This document shows positions 24,241 through 31,778 of a stretch of 32,892 nt of DNA, piece by piece. Location: assembly GCA_014762625.1 (NCBI GenBank), contig JABURQ010000022.1, positions 1 to 32,892 on the forward strand, given 5' to 3'. The notes beneath the pieces are model-generated. The model was not told where the DNA came from. It did not search any database and saw nothing but the letters and a program-made list of their open reading frames with translations. Made by a program: the position numbers and the translations under genes. Source of the DNA: Planctomycetaceae bacterium (GTDB taxonomy: Bacteria > Planctomycetota > Planctomycetia > Planctomycetales > Planctomycetaceae). Each line of letters begins with the position of its first letter. The first letter of the stretch is position 1.

Positions 24241-24567
24241 CGGTAGCCTCAGGTTCTGGAATACGTCTCTGAGACCGTGTTCAACCGGCAATTCAGAACC
24301 GCGCCTCCATGGGGCTTACGAGCATGCCATCCCCGAACTGGATACTCTTGGATATTTCGTAAAAATCACTCATCGAGATTTCCAGAAGCACCGTCGTTCA
24401 CTGAGTATTTCAGCAGGCAAAAAATGCGAAAAACCGCTCGATTCCGGCGATTCAGGCCGAACCCGCGAGAGTTTTTCAGAATCAGAATTTCTCAGTGTCC
24501 GGTCATCTTGCGTCGGACGGTGAAAGTCGTTATTACATCAATACATGTCACGCTTTAACAGCGTTTC
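24241..24567. other. Intergenic region between gmd and tRNA-Phe
   Basis: About 330 bases. I see no convincing gene or terminator; only short dyads such as GTCTCTGAGAC near 24265. A tRNA promoter presumably lies in the last 60 bases, but no clear -35/-10 pair stands out. Confidence 0.4.
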
Positions 24568-24640
24568 GGTCAGATAGCTCAGTTGGTAGAGCACTGCCCT
24601 GAAAAGGCAGGTGTCGCCGGTTCGAGTCCGGCTCTGACCA
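24568..24640 (+). tRNA. tRNA-Phe (GAA anticodon)
   Basis: A 73-base cloverleaf. The acceptor stem GGTCAGA pairs fully with TCTGACC. The D-arm has GCTCAGTTGGTAGAGC. The anticodon stem CTGCC/GGCAG encloses the loop CTGAAAA with GAA as anticodon. The T-arm is GCCGG-TTCGAGT-CCGGC. The discriminator is A. CCA is not encoded; the next bases are CTC. A terminator follows at 24656. Confidence 0.95.
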
Positions 24641-24655
24641 CTCCGCGATTCACTG

Positions 24656-24689
24656 AACCTCGGGAAACACAGTGTTTCTCGAGGTTTTT
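24656..24689 (+). terminator. Rho-independent terminator after tRNA-Phe
   Basis: A near-perfect inverted repeat, AACCTCGGGAAACAC (24656-24670) against GTGTTTCTCGAGGTT (24672-24686) with one G-U pair, then a run of T's. The stem begins 16 bases after the tRNA. Confidence 0.8.
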
Positions 24690-24757
24690 GTGTTTTTGGA
24701 GGCAAAATCCTCCGCCGGCGAAGGAAAATCACCGGCGGAAGATTCGATTCAGAAGAA

Positions 24758-25768
24758 TTAAGGCAGCGGCACGCGGACCAGTTTGATGATCCGACCCGAC
24801 ATGTTCCAGTCCTGCACGTAGAGATTGCCGTCGGCGTCCCAGTACGACCCGTGTGTCCCGCTGAAGATTCCCTCTTTCCACTGTTCCTGAGGGATCTTGA
24901 AGTTACGTCCCAGTTTCGGATCGGGATTGTTGCCGAGGACCGAAATGATCGTGTTGTCCTTGTTGAGGATCACGACACGACCGTGCAGATCGGGGACCGA
25001 GACGAAATCGCCCTGGATCGCGACGGACGTCGGCATACCGAGACCGGTCACCACTTCCTCAATGAAATTGCCGTCCAGATCGTAATGCAGCAGGCGACCT
25101 TTCGGTTGGTGATTGCGGTCGCAGATTAACAGACGCGGCGGTTCGTAGCGAGTGTCGAGCGTCATGCCGTGAGCCGTGTGAAACTCTTTCAGACCGTCAC
25201 CCTTTTTGCCGAAGTGCATCAGGTACTTGCCGTTCTTGTCGAACTTGAAGATCGTGTCGCTGCCGTATCCGTCCGACATGAAAATGTCGCCATTGGGAGC
25301 GACGGTGACGGCGGTCGGTCGAATTCGCTTGAGTTCCAACCCCGATTCCTCGGGAAAGCCGAGTTTCATCACGATATCGCCGGTGACGGCGTGAAATTTG
25401 ATGACTTCCGCGTGATTGTTGCGGGCGGCGTAGATGAACTCGTCCCCCTCTTCGTCGCGGATTTCGATGTCGTGCATCATGGCGTATTCATCGCCGAGGA
25501 ACTTGCGAACGAGCTTTCCGTCCGGCGAGAAAACGAACAGGCCGATGTTCGCACTCGTATAGATATTTCCCGCTTTATCGACCACGACTCCGCCGTGGGT
25601 CGCGCCGATAAGGCTTTTTCCGTCTTCCCCGAGTCCCCAGCCGGGAACGGTGTCGAAGGTCATCGCTCCCGAGCCCATACGGACCGGAGCGGTTTTTTCG
25701 GCGGCATGCGTCGAAGCGGAAAACTGACAGATCAAAATCACAATAGAGGTGACGGCAAGTCTCTTCAT
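24758..25768 (-). CDS. Secreted NHL-repeat six-bladed beta-propeller protein
   Basis: A 336-residue exported protein. The signal peptide is residues 1-22 (AVTSIVILICQFSASTHA, cleaved before AEK). The rest is NHL/SMP-30-like propeller blades, seen as repeated VDKAGNIYTSANIGLFVFSPDGK-type strands (cut here for length; one blade near 60, others near 140, 180 and 230) and ending with NLYVQDWNMSGRIIKLV. In planctomycetes such proteins resemble peptidylglycine alpha-amidating lyase-like propellers, but whether this one is an enzyme or a binding scaffold is not known. It diverges from the metallohydrolase at 25945 over 176 bases, so the two may share a regulatory region. The start ATG at 25768 has AGGA about eleven bases upstream. 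Confidence 0.85.
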   Translation of the reverse strand: MKRLAVTSIVILICQFSASTHAAEKTAPVRMGSGAMTFDTVPGWGLGEDGKSLIGATHGGVVVDKAGNIYTSANIGLFVFSPDGKLVRKFLGDEYAMMHDIEIRDEEGDEFIYAARNNHAEVIKFHAVTGDIVMKLGFPEESGLELKRIRPTAVTVAPNGDIFMSDGYGSDTIFKFDKNGKYLMHFGKKGDGLKEFHTAHGMTLDTRYEPPRLLICDRNHQPKGRLLHYDLDGNFIEEVVTGLGMPTSVAIQGDFVSVPDLHGRVVILNKDNTIISVLGNNPDPKLGRNFKIPQEQWKEGIFSGTHGSYWDADGNLYVQDWNMSGRIIKLVRVPLP

Positions 25769-25944
25769 CGGGGGAAGTCCTGAAAACGTGATGTGTGGGT
25801 GAGAAGTTTGTTTTCAGTATCCCGTCAGCCGGACGCCATTGCAACGGGCGTTTTGAGAATCCCGCTCAGACAAGTCCGCGATTTCCGTGCCCGGTTTCTC
25901 TATACTCATTTTCTCCACACATTCCAGATTTGAAAGACGCTTCC

Positions 25945-27594
25945 ATGTCGCGATTCGCTCTCGTCTGCTGCCTGATCCAGATGACAAGTTCCCTCTCGGC
26001 GACCGAGTTTCAAGGCGTCATCGACGATGCCGAGACAGGGAGACCGCTCGTGGCACGAGTCTATCTGATCGATGAAATGGGACAGGAATTGTTCGTCGAA
26101 TCGGCGGGCGAGAACGGCTCGGCCATCGTCTATCAGGAACAGTGGGTTCCCATGCCGGGGATTTCGGAAAAGCATACCACCGTGTCGGCTCATCCGTTTC
26201 GAGCCGACTTGAAGCCGGGGACGTATCGCTTGATTGTGGAGAAGGGGAAGGAATACTTTCCCGCCGAGATAATGCTGACGATTGAGGAGAAGCCCGTCGA
26301 GCAAACGATCCGGCTGAAACGCTGGATCAATCTCGCTGAACGAGGCTGGTATTGCGGCGAGACGCACATCCATCGACGGTTTGAAGAGTTGCCACTGCTG
26401 ATGCAGGCGGAGGGATTGAACGTCGGTTTTCCAGTCTCGTATTGGACCACCTCATCGGTCGAAGCACCGAGTCTTAATCCGGCGATCTTGCAGCGCGGGA
26501 ATCGTTCCCGTTTCGGACCTCGTCAAGATCACGGGGCCGAGCCGGTCTGGATCGATCGGGACCACGTCATCCTGCCTCGCAATACTGAGTACGAAATCTT
26601 CAACATCGGCGAGAAACGACACACGCAGGGAGCCATCTTCCTCCTCAATCATCAATCGGTCTTCACGGATAAGGCTCCCCCGATTGCCGACATCGCCCGG
26701 CAGGCCCACGAAGAAGGGGCTTTGCTCGATCTCGACAAGCATTCCTGGCCCTGGTCGATGATGCTGGTTCCCGTCGCGAAGATCGATCTTTTCGAGCTCT
26801 CCAACAATCACGTCTGGCGGACGAAGTTCGGTTTTAAGTCGCAGCAGATCATGCCCGCCGACTGGATGAACGTCGAAATGGAATCTCCCGGGCAGATGAC
26901 CGAATGGGGCTGGCTCAATTACGGCTGGGAAGTCTATTACACCTTACTCAATTGCGGATTTCACATCGCACCAACCGCGGGGACGGCGTCAGGCGTGCAT
27001 CCGGTCCCGCTTGGTTATAGCCGTGTCTATGTCCATACGGGAGAGCAGCTGTCAGTCGATTCCTTCATGGATGGTTTACAGCAGGGACGCAGTTTCGTCA
27101 CCACGGGACCGATGCTGTTTGTAACAGTGGAAAATACTCAATCAGGAACGGTGTTGAAGTCTGAAAAGCAGAAGAAACAGACATTCGAGATCGATGTTCA
27201 ATCTCTGTCGCAACGGCAATCCGTAACGATGCAAGTCATCGTCAATGGCCAAGTGGTGGAGACCATCGATCCCCATCCGATTCAGACTGACGACGGAGCG
27301 TGGAAGATCGACGCGACGACAACAGTGACGCTCGACGATTCCGGCTGGATCGCCGTCCGTTCGATTGGAAAACAGCCGGACGGTCGCAAACGCTTCGCCC
27401 ATACGGCTCCCTGGTATGTGGAAATGGCGGGACGCCCCGTCACGCCGAGGCAAGAACAAATCGAATGGCTGATCGAGTTGATGGAAGAGCAAATCGAACG
27501 CAACCGGGACGTGTTGAGCCCAGAGGCTTTGGCGGAATTCGAACAGGCGCTGAAGGCGTATCAGAAAATCCAGGAACGAGTTGTGGGAAAGTAG
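25945..27594 (+). CDS. CehA/McbA-type secreted metallohydrolase with regulatory-like N-domain
   Basis: A predicted exported hydrolase of the CehA/McbA (PHP-related) family, 549 residues from the ATG at 25945. The N-terminus MSRFALVCCLIQMTSSLSA is a signal peptide. The segment FQGVIDDAETGRPLVARVYL forms a carboxypeptidase-regulatory-like domain (about 20-125). The catalytic region holds the metal-binding YCGETHIHRR near residue 137, HSWPWSMMLVP near 268 and the late NCGFHIAPTAGTASGVHP near 340, which fit the dispersed His/Asp ligands of PHP enzymes. CehA and McbA act on carbaryl-type esters, but the substrate of this group is unknown. A longer in-frame start at 25795 gives no signal and is rejected. 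It shares the upstream region with the NHL protein. Confidence 0.85.
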   Translation: MSRFALVCCLIQMTSSLSATEFQGVIDDAETGRPLVARVYLIDEMGQELFVESAGENGSAIVYQEQWVPMPGISEKHTTVSAHPFRADLKPGTYRLIVEKGKEYFPAEIMLTIEEKPVEQTIRLKRWINLAERGWYCGETHIHRRFEELPLLMQAEGLNVGFPVSYWTTSSVEAPSLNPAILQRGNRSRFGPRQDHGAEPVWIDRDHVILPRNTEYEIFNIGEKRHTQGAIFLLNHQSVFTDKAPPIADIARQAHEEGALLDLDKHSWPWSMMLVPVAKIDLFELSNNHVWRTKFGFKSQQIMPADWMNVEMESPGQMTEWGWLNYGWEVYYTLLNCGFHIAPTAGTASGVHPVPLGYSRVYVHTGEQLSVDSFMDGLQQGRSFVTTGPMLFVTVENTQSGTVLKSEKQKKQTFEIDVQSLSQRQSVTMQVIVNGQVVETIDPHPIQTDDGAWKIDATTTVTLDDSGWIAVRSIGKQPDGRKRFAHTAPWYVEMAGRPVTPRQEQIEWLIELMEEQIERNRDVLSPEALAEFEQALKAYQKIQERVVGK

Positions 27595-27790
27595 ATTTCT
27601 CGCGCTCATTATTTGTTTTCCCTGTTTGCCAAACCTTCGGCTGTTTTCGTCGTAAGTCCTTAAAGTTTGGAAGATGGGCTTTTTGCAAAACCTCAACTTC
27701 ACAAGTTCTCATCTTCGAACGAAACCCGAGGGTTTTGATCGGTTTTCACTCCCCTACGGACGAAATGTGTTTTCCGCTGCTGTTTGAGTA

Positions 27791-27844
27791 TTTGTTCTTG
27801 GTCTTTTGTGCTTCGTCTTTCGTTTGCCAAGCACCAAGAACAAA
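27791..27844. repeat. Perfect 12-base inverted repeat with 30-base loop
   Basis: TTTGTTCTTGGT at 27791-27802 pairs exactly with ACCAAGAACAAA at 27833-27844, followed by more A's. It could be a terminator for the minus strand (unknown operon ending at 28168), though it is some 320 bases away. The loop has GTGCTT/AAGCAC inner arms overlapping the stem. Confidence 0.6.
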
Positions 27845-27899
27845 AAACAGAGCACTAAAATCTGAAAACCAAATTGTCAAAGATCGCGTTTATTGAGCC

Positions 27900-27956
27900 G
27901 CTCGCGCGAGCGAGCCGGGCCATTGGAATCACATTTAGCCCGGTGTTCTTAAGAAC
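27900..27956. repeat. Cluster of three perfect short palindromes
   Basis: GCTCGCGCGAGC at 27900-27911 and GTTCTTAAGAAC at 27945-27956 are perfect 12-base palindromes. Between them CCGGGC (27915-27920) pairs with GCCCGG (27938-27943) around an 17-base loop. The arrangement may be a REP-like extragenic element; copy number elsewhere cannot be seen from this window. Confidence 0.5.
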
Positions 27957-28167
27957 GCGACTGATTGCGAGAGATTCGAACGGGTCTCAAGAAGCCGCCG
28001 TCACGTCAACGCAGGACGCCGCTCTCTCACGAACTTCAAACGCTAACTCTGGTACATATGCAATGACAAGAGCAGAATCGGCAAGGGACGAACCATCGAC
28101 CAACAGAAGTTGTTCAGTGACAAAGAACAAGGAGAGAGGTGAGGACTCGCTCTACGGTTGAGTTGAC

Positions 28168-28572
28168 TCACAACTGATCCTGCCACTCATAGGTTGTTCC
28201 ATCGACCACGATGCGAGCTTGCATGACATCAAACAGTTGCTGGCCGATTCGGATTTGAAAACGTCCTGGCAAGAGTGTCGGGGCGTGGAACTCGACTGTC
28301 ATTCCGGTGATTGGGATGTCTGCAGACCGAAGTTCAACGGTCTGAGATTTGCTTACTTCCAAATCGATAGAAAACTCAGGTGACACGAGATGCCGGTCCG
28401 GTTGGATGAACTGTATCCTGCAATGTTCACCCTCGGGAATCACTCTCAATTGGAATGGCTCGCCCTGAATCGAATTGATCGCGAATTTACCGATCAATAC
28501 GCAACCCGCGAAACATGCGAGACCAATCAATGTCTGTCTGGCGATTTTTTTCCAAGTCAGAAATCGTGACAT
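28168..28572 (-). CDS. Unknown membrane-anchored small protein (134 aa)
   Basis: I do not recognise this protein. From the ATG at 28572 it has 134 residues: a basic start (MSRFLTWKKIARQ), one hydrophobic segment (about 13-33, LIGLACFAGCVLIGKFAI) that is a signal anchor, then a soluble domain rich in beta-type residues, with repeated alternation such as VELRSADIPITGMTVEF. It ends with DGTTYEWQDQL. It is likely anchored in the inner membrane with the rest outside. It is last of three minus-strand genes (29641, 29143, 28572), 58 bases after the second. The longer frame up to 28812 overlaps the previous gene and has unlikely composition, so it is rejected. Confidence 0.7.
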   Translation of the reverse strand: MSRFLTWKKIARQTLIGLACFAGCVLIGKFAINSIQGEPFQLRVIPEGEHCRIQFIQPDRHLVSPEFSIDLEVSKSQTVELRSADIPITGMTVEFHAPTLLPGRFQIRIGQQLFDVMQARIVVDGTTYEWQDQL

Positions 28573-28630
28573 GGTATGGATTCCCAAAATATCTTCGGGT
28601 CTGGAGATTCCAATACCTCCCTCTTCATTC

Positions 28631-29143
28631 TCACCGCATGTCCCAGAATTCCCGCCGCCCCCGTTCCCATTCAGCAAAGTTCTCTGGTGTGATGCCCAGC
28701 AATGACGCTGCCTCTGACTGGTAACTCTCCGGAAAGACACTCTCGCAATAGAACAACACTTCGTCGCTGGTATAGGGGTGCTGGAGGTCATGATCGGCCA
28801 GAACGAGCTCACGATCCCGATGTTCCGGAAGATTGGCTTTCCAGAGATTATAGGTGTAAAGAAAACGAATCACGACGGCGATGGCAATCTGCTCGATTTG
28901 ATGCTCGGTAATGTCTGTCTGGATGGGGGAAGTCACTCGATTGTCGTTAAAAAATGCAACAGTGAAGTCAATGGCACGATTCAAGATGGGTCCGAGTTTT
29001 TCGGGTGACTGCTTCTCGAAGAGGACTTCTTTGTCTCCCACGACAAGACGCGTCGCCGAACCTTCTTCGATGAGCTTCGCATCATGCCTGGCGAGATAGT
29101 CGATGTTGGAGTTCGTCATTTGGAGAAATGCCTGGCAGGTCAT
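28631..29143 (-). CDS. Unknown conserved-looking protein (170 aa)
   Basis: Not recognised. 170 residues, soluble, without signal peptide. The sequence is helix-prone, with a core HQIEQIAIAVVIRFLYTYNLWK and an acidic tail region containing AASLLGITPENFAEWERGR. It starts nine bases after the stop of the preceding gene (29153), which points to coupled translation; an in-frame ATG at 29119 (MTNSNIDYL) is an alternative. It sits between the 162-residue gene and the membrane-anchored one in what looks like a three-gene operon. No catalytic motif is visible. Immunity or anti-toxin-like roles are conceivable for such small proteins but nothing here shows it. Confidence 0.7.
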   Translation of the reverse strand: MTCQAFLQMTNSNIDYLARHDAKLIEEGSATRLVVGDKEVLFEKQSPEKLGPILNRAIDFTVAFFNDNRVTSPIQTDITEHQIEQIAIAVVIRFLYTYNLWKANLPEHRDRELVLADHDLQHPYTSDEVLFYCESVFPESYQSEAASLLGITPENFAEWERGRREFWDMR

Positions 29144-29152
29144 ACCGCCATG

Positions 29153-29641
29153 TTAAAAGGAAATCCCGGTCACGTCCTCAATGTACTTCCCGTCCGCCCC
29201 CACATCCACGATGCGTATTTCGCCGTTGATAAAGTAGATCATCTGCGGGAACTTTCCGCACGTTTCGTACATGGTCCCCGCAAAACGATTGCCGTCGCTG
29301 TAGCGTGCCAGAAATGAGAGAAACGCCATTCCTTGATGATACCAGTCGTCATCCAGAATGATGTTCCAGAAGGTCAGATGGTAGGTGTGGTATTCGACCG
29401 TGCCATCGAAACTAGAGGCGTCGTGACAACGCCCAAAATCGTAAACCGGCCTGGCATTGAAATGGGTGAAACGGATCAGGCAGGGGATTTGGTTTCCCGC
29501 GTAACCCCAATCGGGGATCGCCGGGAACTCGATTTCTTCAGGATTGGTGGTCGTCGCGAGTTTCGTGAAAGCCTCGACCCATTCCGCGGGCAGGTCCATT
29601 CTCAGTTTGGTATAGATCGAGACGGCGTAGTGGGAACTCAT
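29153..29641 (-). CDS. Unknown protein (162 aa), first gene of the three-gene operon
   Basis: Not recognised. 162 residues, cytoplasmic in appearance. Features are an aromatic, His/Tyr/Phe-rich middle (FDGTVEYHTYHLTFWNIIL, DDDWYHQGMAFLSFLARY), a Cys in GRCHDASS and one in ETCGKFPQ, and a C-terminal beta segment INGEIRIVDVGADGKYIEDV. It leads a minus-strand operon with the genes ending at 28631 and 28168. Upstream (29642-29747) is a short gap, then the tRNA-His terminator. Compact size and aromatic character recall immunity-type proteins, but I see no toxin or secretion gene nearby, so this is speculation. Confidence 0.75.
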   Translation of the reverse strand: MSSHYAVSIYTKLRMDLPAEWVEAFTKLATTTNPEEIEFPAIPDWGYAGNQIPCLIRFTHFNARPVYDFGRCHDASSFDGTVEYHTYHLTFWNIILDDDWYHQGMAFLSFLARYSDGNRFAGTMYETCGKFPQMIYFINGEIRIVDVGADGKYIEDVTGISF

Positions 29642-29747
29642 GGGACGAAGCGATCTTCACTGTTAGTGGGCTTTCGAGCCCTGAATATACCACTCTGCTG
29701 ACCCGTACGGTAGAACTCCCTTTCGATTGCTTCCTAGGCCACGCGCA

Positions 29748-29780
29748 CAAAAAAACCTCACCCGAAACAGGTGAGGTTTT
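29748..29780 (-). terminator. Rho-independent terminator after tRNA-His
   Basis: Stem AACCTCACC (29754-29762) pairs with GGTGAGGTT (29770-29778) with a seven-base loop. Read on the minus strand the stem is followed by a run of seven T's. It begins eight bases after the tRNA-His 3' end. Confidence 0.9.
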
Positions 29781-29787
29781 CAAACAG

Positions 29788-29862
29788 GGTGACCAAGGGG
29801 ACTTGAACCCCCGACCTCCGGAACCACAATCCGGCGCTCTAACCAACTGAGCTATGGCCACC
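29788..29862 (-). tRNA. tRNA-His (GTG anticodon), with G-1
   Basis: Minus-strand cloverleaf. Acceptor GTGGCCA pairs with TGGTCAC (one G-U). The anticodon stem CCGGA/TCCGG holds the loop TTGTGGT, so anticodon GTG. The T-arm has TTCAAGT. The base before the acceptor is G and the discriminator is C, which form the G-1:C73 pair diagnostic of bacterial tRNA-His. CCA is not encoded. Confidence 0.95.
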
Positions 29863-30016
29863 ACGTGACGCGAGTTCTGCTCGCAGAAGACTATCTTAAT
29901 CTCACCCGAAATTCCGTTCAAGCGAGTGGAGCAAATGTCAGATCGGCTTGCATCCGCCGGAAGTTCGCCGAAAATGACACGATCGATCGAAATCCCCGGA
30001 AAATCGCTCCGAATCT

Positions 30017-30712
30017 ATGCATGACCCCGAATATCTGAATTTCCTCCAGCAATTTCTGACACCGGAACGCCGATCCCGGTTCGATGAAGTTCTCGATTTT
30101 CGGACCCGACATCTCACGGTCGTGCTGGAAAGTCTGCATCAGTCCAATAACGCTTCCGCGTGTTTGCGAAGTTGCGACGCATTCGGCATCCAGGATGTCC
30201 ATGTGATCGCCAACCGCAACGACTACAAAATTAACGAAGAGATCGATATGGGGGCGTCGTACTGGCTGACGATGCACAAGTATCCGCCCGGGAGCGAATC
30301 GACCCGGTCCTGCCTATTGTCACTGAAAGATCAGGGGTATCGCATTGTGGCGACATCGCTCAGTCACGATGCCGCGACGCCGGAATCGTTATCCCTCGGT
30401 CAACCGGTCGCGATCGTGATGGGGGAAGAGCGACCCGGCGTGAGCGAAACTGTTTTGGACATGGCTGACGAGTTTCTGCAGATTCCGATGTGCGGATTTG
30501 TGCAGAGTCTCAATGTCTCGGTCGCGACAGCGATCCTCCTGCAGAGGTTGAGCGAGCGTCTCAGGAGCGAGCGGGACGATTGGGGGCTATCCGCCGAAGA
30601 AAAACAGATCATTCTGGACGACTGGATTGCAAAATCGGTCAAAAGACAGCATCCGAAAGTCGTGCAAACCTATTTGAAATCTCGTTCGTCACGCCAAAAA
30701 GGAGTTTCTTAG
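30017..30712 (+). CDS. trmH: tRNA (guanosine-18-2'-O)-methyltransferase TrmH
   Basis: SPOUT-class enzyme that methylates G18 in the tRNA D-loop with SAM. The protein has 231 residues. The N-terminal block RHLTVVLESLHQSNNASACLRSCDAFG is characteristic of TrmH and differs from the longer RlmB. The SAM-binding trefoil-knot motifs are VAIVMGEERPGVS (about 130-142) and IPMCGFVQSLNVSVA (about 155-169). The C-terminal extension with WIAKSVKRQHPKVV is TrmH-type and probably binds tRNA. It is cytoplasmic. It lies about 150 bases from the divergent tRNA-His gene. No ribosome site stands out upstream of the ATG at 30017. Confidence 0.93.
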   Translation: MHDPEYLNFLQQFLTPERRSRFDEVLDFRTRHLTVVLESLHQSNNASACLRSCDAFGIQDVHVIANRNDYKINEEIDMGASYWLTMHKYPPGSESTRSCLLSLKDQGYRIVATSLSHDAATPESLSLGQPVAIVMGEERPGVSETVLDMADEFLQIPMCGFVQSLNVSVATAILLQRLSERLRSERDDWGLSAEEKQIILDDWIAKSVKRQHPKVVQTYLKSRSSRQKGVS

Positions 30713-30784
30713 CGAGAAAGGGCGGGTATTCCTGCCTTCTGGGGGGCTTTGGATCTTGGTGTGTGTGGCTATTTGTAAACATGA

Positions 30785-30841
30785 TGTTGACGTTTGCCAA
30801 CATAACAGGTCCCTATCTGCAACATAATAGGTCTATCTATG
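30785..30841. repeat. 22-base tandem repeat with CAACATAA half-sites
   Basis: Two adjacent 22-base units (30798-30819 and 30820-30841) agree at 17 of 22 positions, both starting CAACATAA and containing AGGTC. An inverted copy, ATGTTG at 30785-30790, faces the first unit across eight bases. These are in the 290-base gap before the small gene at 31003, which holds no other gene. Confidence 0.5.
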
Positions 30842-30990
30842 TAAGTTGGTGAGTTCCCCCTTGATTCAATCGACGTAAAAGTTTTCGATACATGAATAGA
30901 GAACTTCAGGAAAGTCAACAACTCTGTTGGTTTTCAAATCGCCGTTCGGCGAAATGTTCTCGCCTCATCAATTGATGCCCAATCAGTTGA

Positions 30991-30996
30991 AAGGAG
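30991..30996 (+). promoter_or_regulatory. Shine-Dalgarno site of the small gene at 31003
   Basis: AAGGAG six bases before the ATG at 31003, strongly supporting translation of the short ORF. Confidence 0.75.
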
Positions 30997-31002
30997 TTAC
31001 AG

Positions 31003-31230
31003 ATGCAAAACAAAAAGATGAAGGTTAGTCTCGACCAGTTCGTTAAATTTCTGAAACATCACGTCAATCAACAGCAAGCTGAGAAGGACAGCGACGATTC
31101 AGAATCTGTCCTCGATGATTCAGATGATGATTACGTCGTCGATTTCGGGAGCGGTCCGAAACTTGAGACCTCTCCCACCAGCAGCCTCATCAGAAGTTGG
31201 CAGGATTTATGTGGGGGGGCTGACGACTAA
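31003..31230 (+). CDS. Small acidic protein, unknown (75 aa)
   Basis: Not recognised. 75 residues with a basic N-terminal helix (MQNKKMKVSLDQFVKFLKHHV), a strongly acidic middle (DSDDSESVLDDSDDDYVVD, about 30-48) and a C-terminal SSLIRSWQDLCGGADD. There is no signal peptide or membrane segment. The ribosome site AAGGAG is optimal, so expression is likely. It is followed by another small gene at 31339 on the same strand. The bipartite charge suggests a nucleic-acid or protein-binding adaptor, or a ribosomally made peptide precursor, but neither is supported by a motif. No modifying enzyme adjoins. Confidence 0.7.
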   Translation: MQNKKMKVSLDQFVKFLKHHVNQQQAEKDSDDSESVLDDSDDDYVVDFGSGPKLETSPTSSLIRSWQDLCGGADD

Positions 31231-31325
31231 CGTCCCCCCGTTATCAATAAATTTTAACCCTCAATCTCATTAGATTCATTGGAACGGGTGAGGAGTGTTA
31301 GGGCCCCGTTTAAGCACATTCGTAA

Positions 31326-31333
31326 TAAGGAGG
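31326..31333 (+). promoter_or_regulatory. Near-consensus Shine-Dalgarno (TAAGGAGG) for 31339
   Basis: TAAGGAGG five bases before the ATG at 31339. It is an almost complete match to the 16S anti-SD complement, stronger than most genes in this window. Confidence 0.85.
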
Positions 31334-31338
31334 CTACC

Positions 31339-31560
31339 ATGTCTTCCGAAATTCATCTGAACATGGATTTTCGATTGAATGAGACGACGATTATGGCTTC
31401 GTTCGCGACAGCAGAACGGTTGCGTCAGGAACTCGGCGACGGACAATTCGATGTCCTCGACAGTGAAACGCACTCGGACGATGTCGTGAGCGTCCCGCCG
31501 GAGTTGTACGACGCGTTCGCGTACTACCTCGATCACCGCGAGCAGTTCACCCGTTCGTAA
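31339..31560 (+). CDS. Small protein, unknown (73 aa)
   Basis: Not recognised. From the ATG at 31339 the protein has 73 residues, acidic overall, without Cys, signal or membrane segment. The pattern is a short beta-like opening (SEIHLNMDFRLNETTIMASF), a helix (ATAERLRQELGDGQF) and a C-terminal helix (PPELYDAFAYYLDHREQFTR). The ATG at 31339 is selected over an in-frame upstream start at 31279 because of the TAAGGAGG five bases before it. It stands alone, about 110 bases after the acidic small gene, and converges on the sulfatase across 218 bases. Strong translation signals imply it is made in quantity. Confidence 0.75.
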   Translation: MSSEIHLNMDFRLNETTIMASFATAERLRQELGDGQFDVLDSETHSDDVVSVPPELYDAFAYYLDHREQFTRS

Positions 31561-31778
31561 ACTCTCTCATTCCACGCCGAACCCCAATCGGGGTCTTTGG
31601 CCCGGTCGGGGGCTTCACCGATTCTGATTTCAGATCGATGAAGCTCACGGCACCGCTCTCCCTGTCGCTTTTACGATGCGAAACAGTTGCCCGCCCCGAG
31701 TGAAGATGACGCGATCCTGTTGATCGCGTTCCCTCAAAAATCAGCGTTCCGTTCTTGACCAGTAAATTCTGAAATACT

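Larger units (their letters stand above)
27595..28167. other. Intergenic region, palindrome-rich, no gene seen
   Basis: A 573-base gap between the metallohydrolase and the unknown operon. Open frames here (such as 27874-28161, starting with TTG) lack a ribosome site or protein-like composition. Two structured stretches are listed separately (27791-27844 and 27900-27956). No tRNA or known non-coding RNA is recognised. Confidence 0.5.

Noticed and set aside
27874-28161. 95-codon plus-strand ORF in the palindrome-rich gap
   Set aside because: TTG start without a ribosome site, runs through the palindromes, and has a Ser/Thr/Arg-rich junk-like composition.
28573-28812. N-terminal extension of the membrane-anchored unknown protein
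   Set aside because: It overlaps the previous gene in another frame, is Gly/Asn-rich and lacks a hydrophobic start; the ATG at 28572 gives a clean signal anchor.
31209-31250. Hairpins around the stop of the 75-residue gene (GGGGGG/CCCCCC and TAACG/CGTTA)
   Set aside because: They overlap and are mutually exclusive, and the first includes the stop region; no good T-tract follows, so a terminator is not supported.
31709-31729. Perfect 8-base stem ACGCGATC/GATCGCGT between the small gene and the sulfatase
   Set aside because: Good stem but no T-tract on either strand next to it; not callable as a terminator and not obviously an operator.
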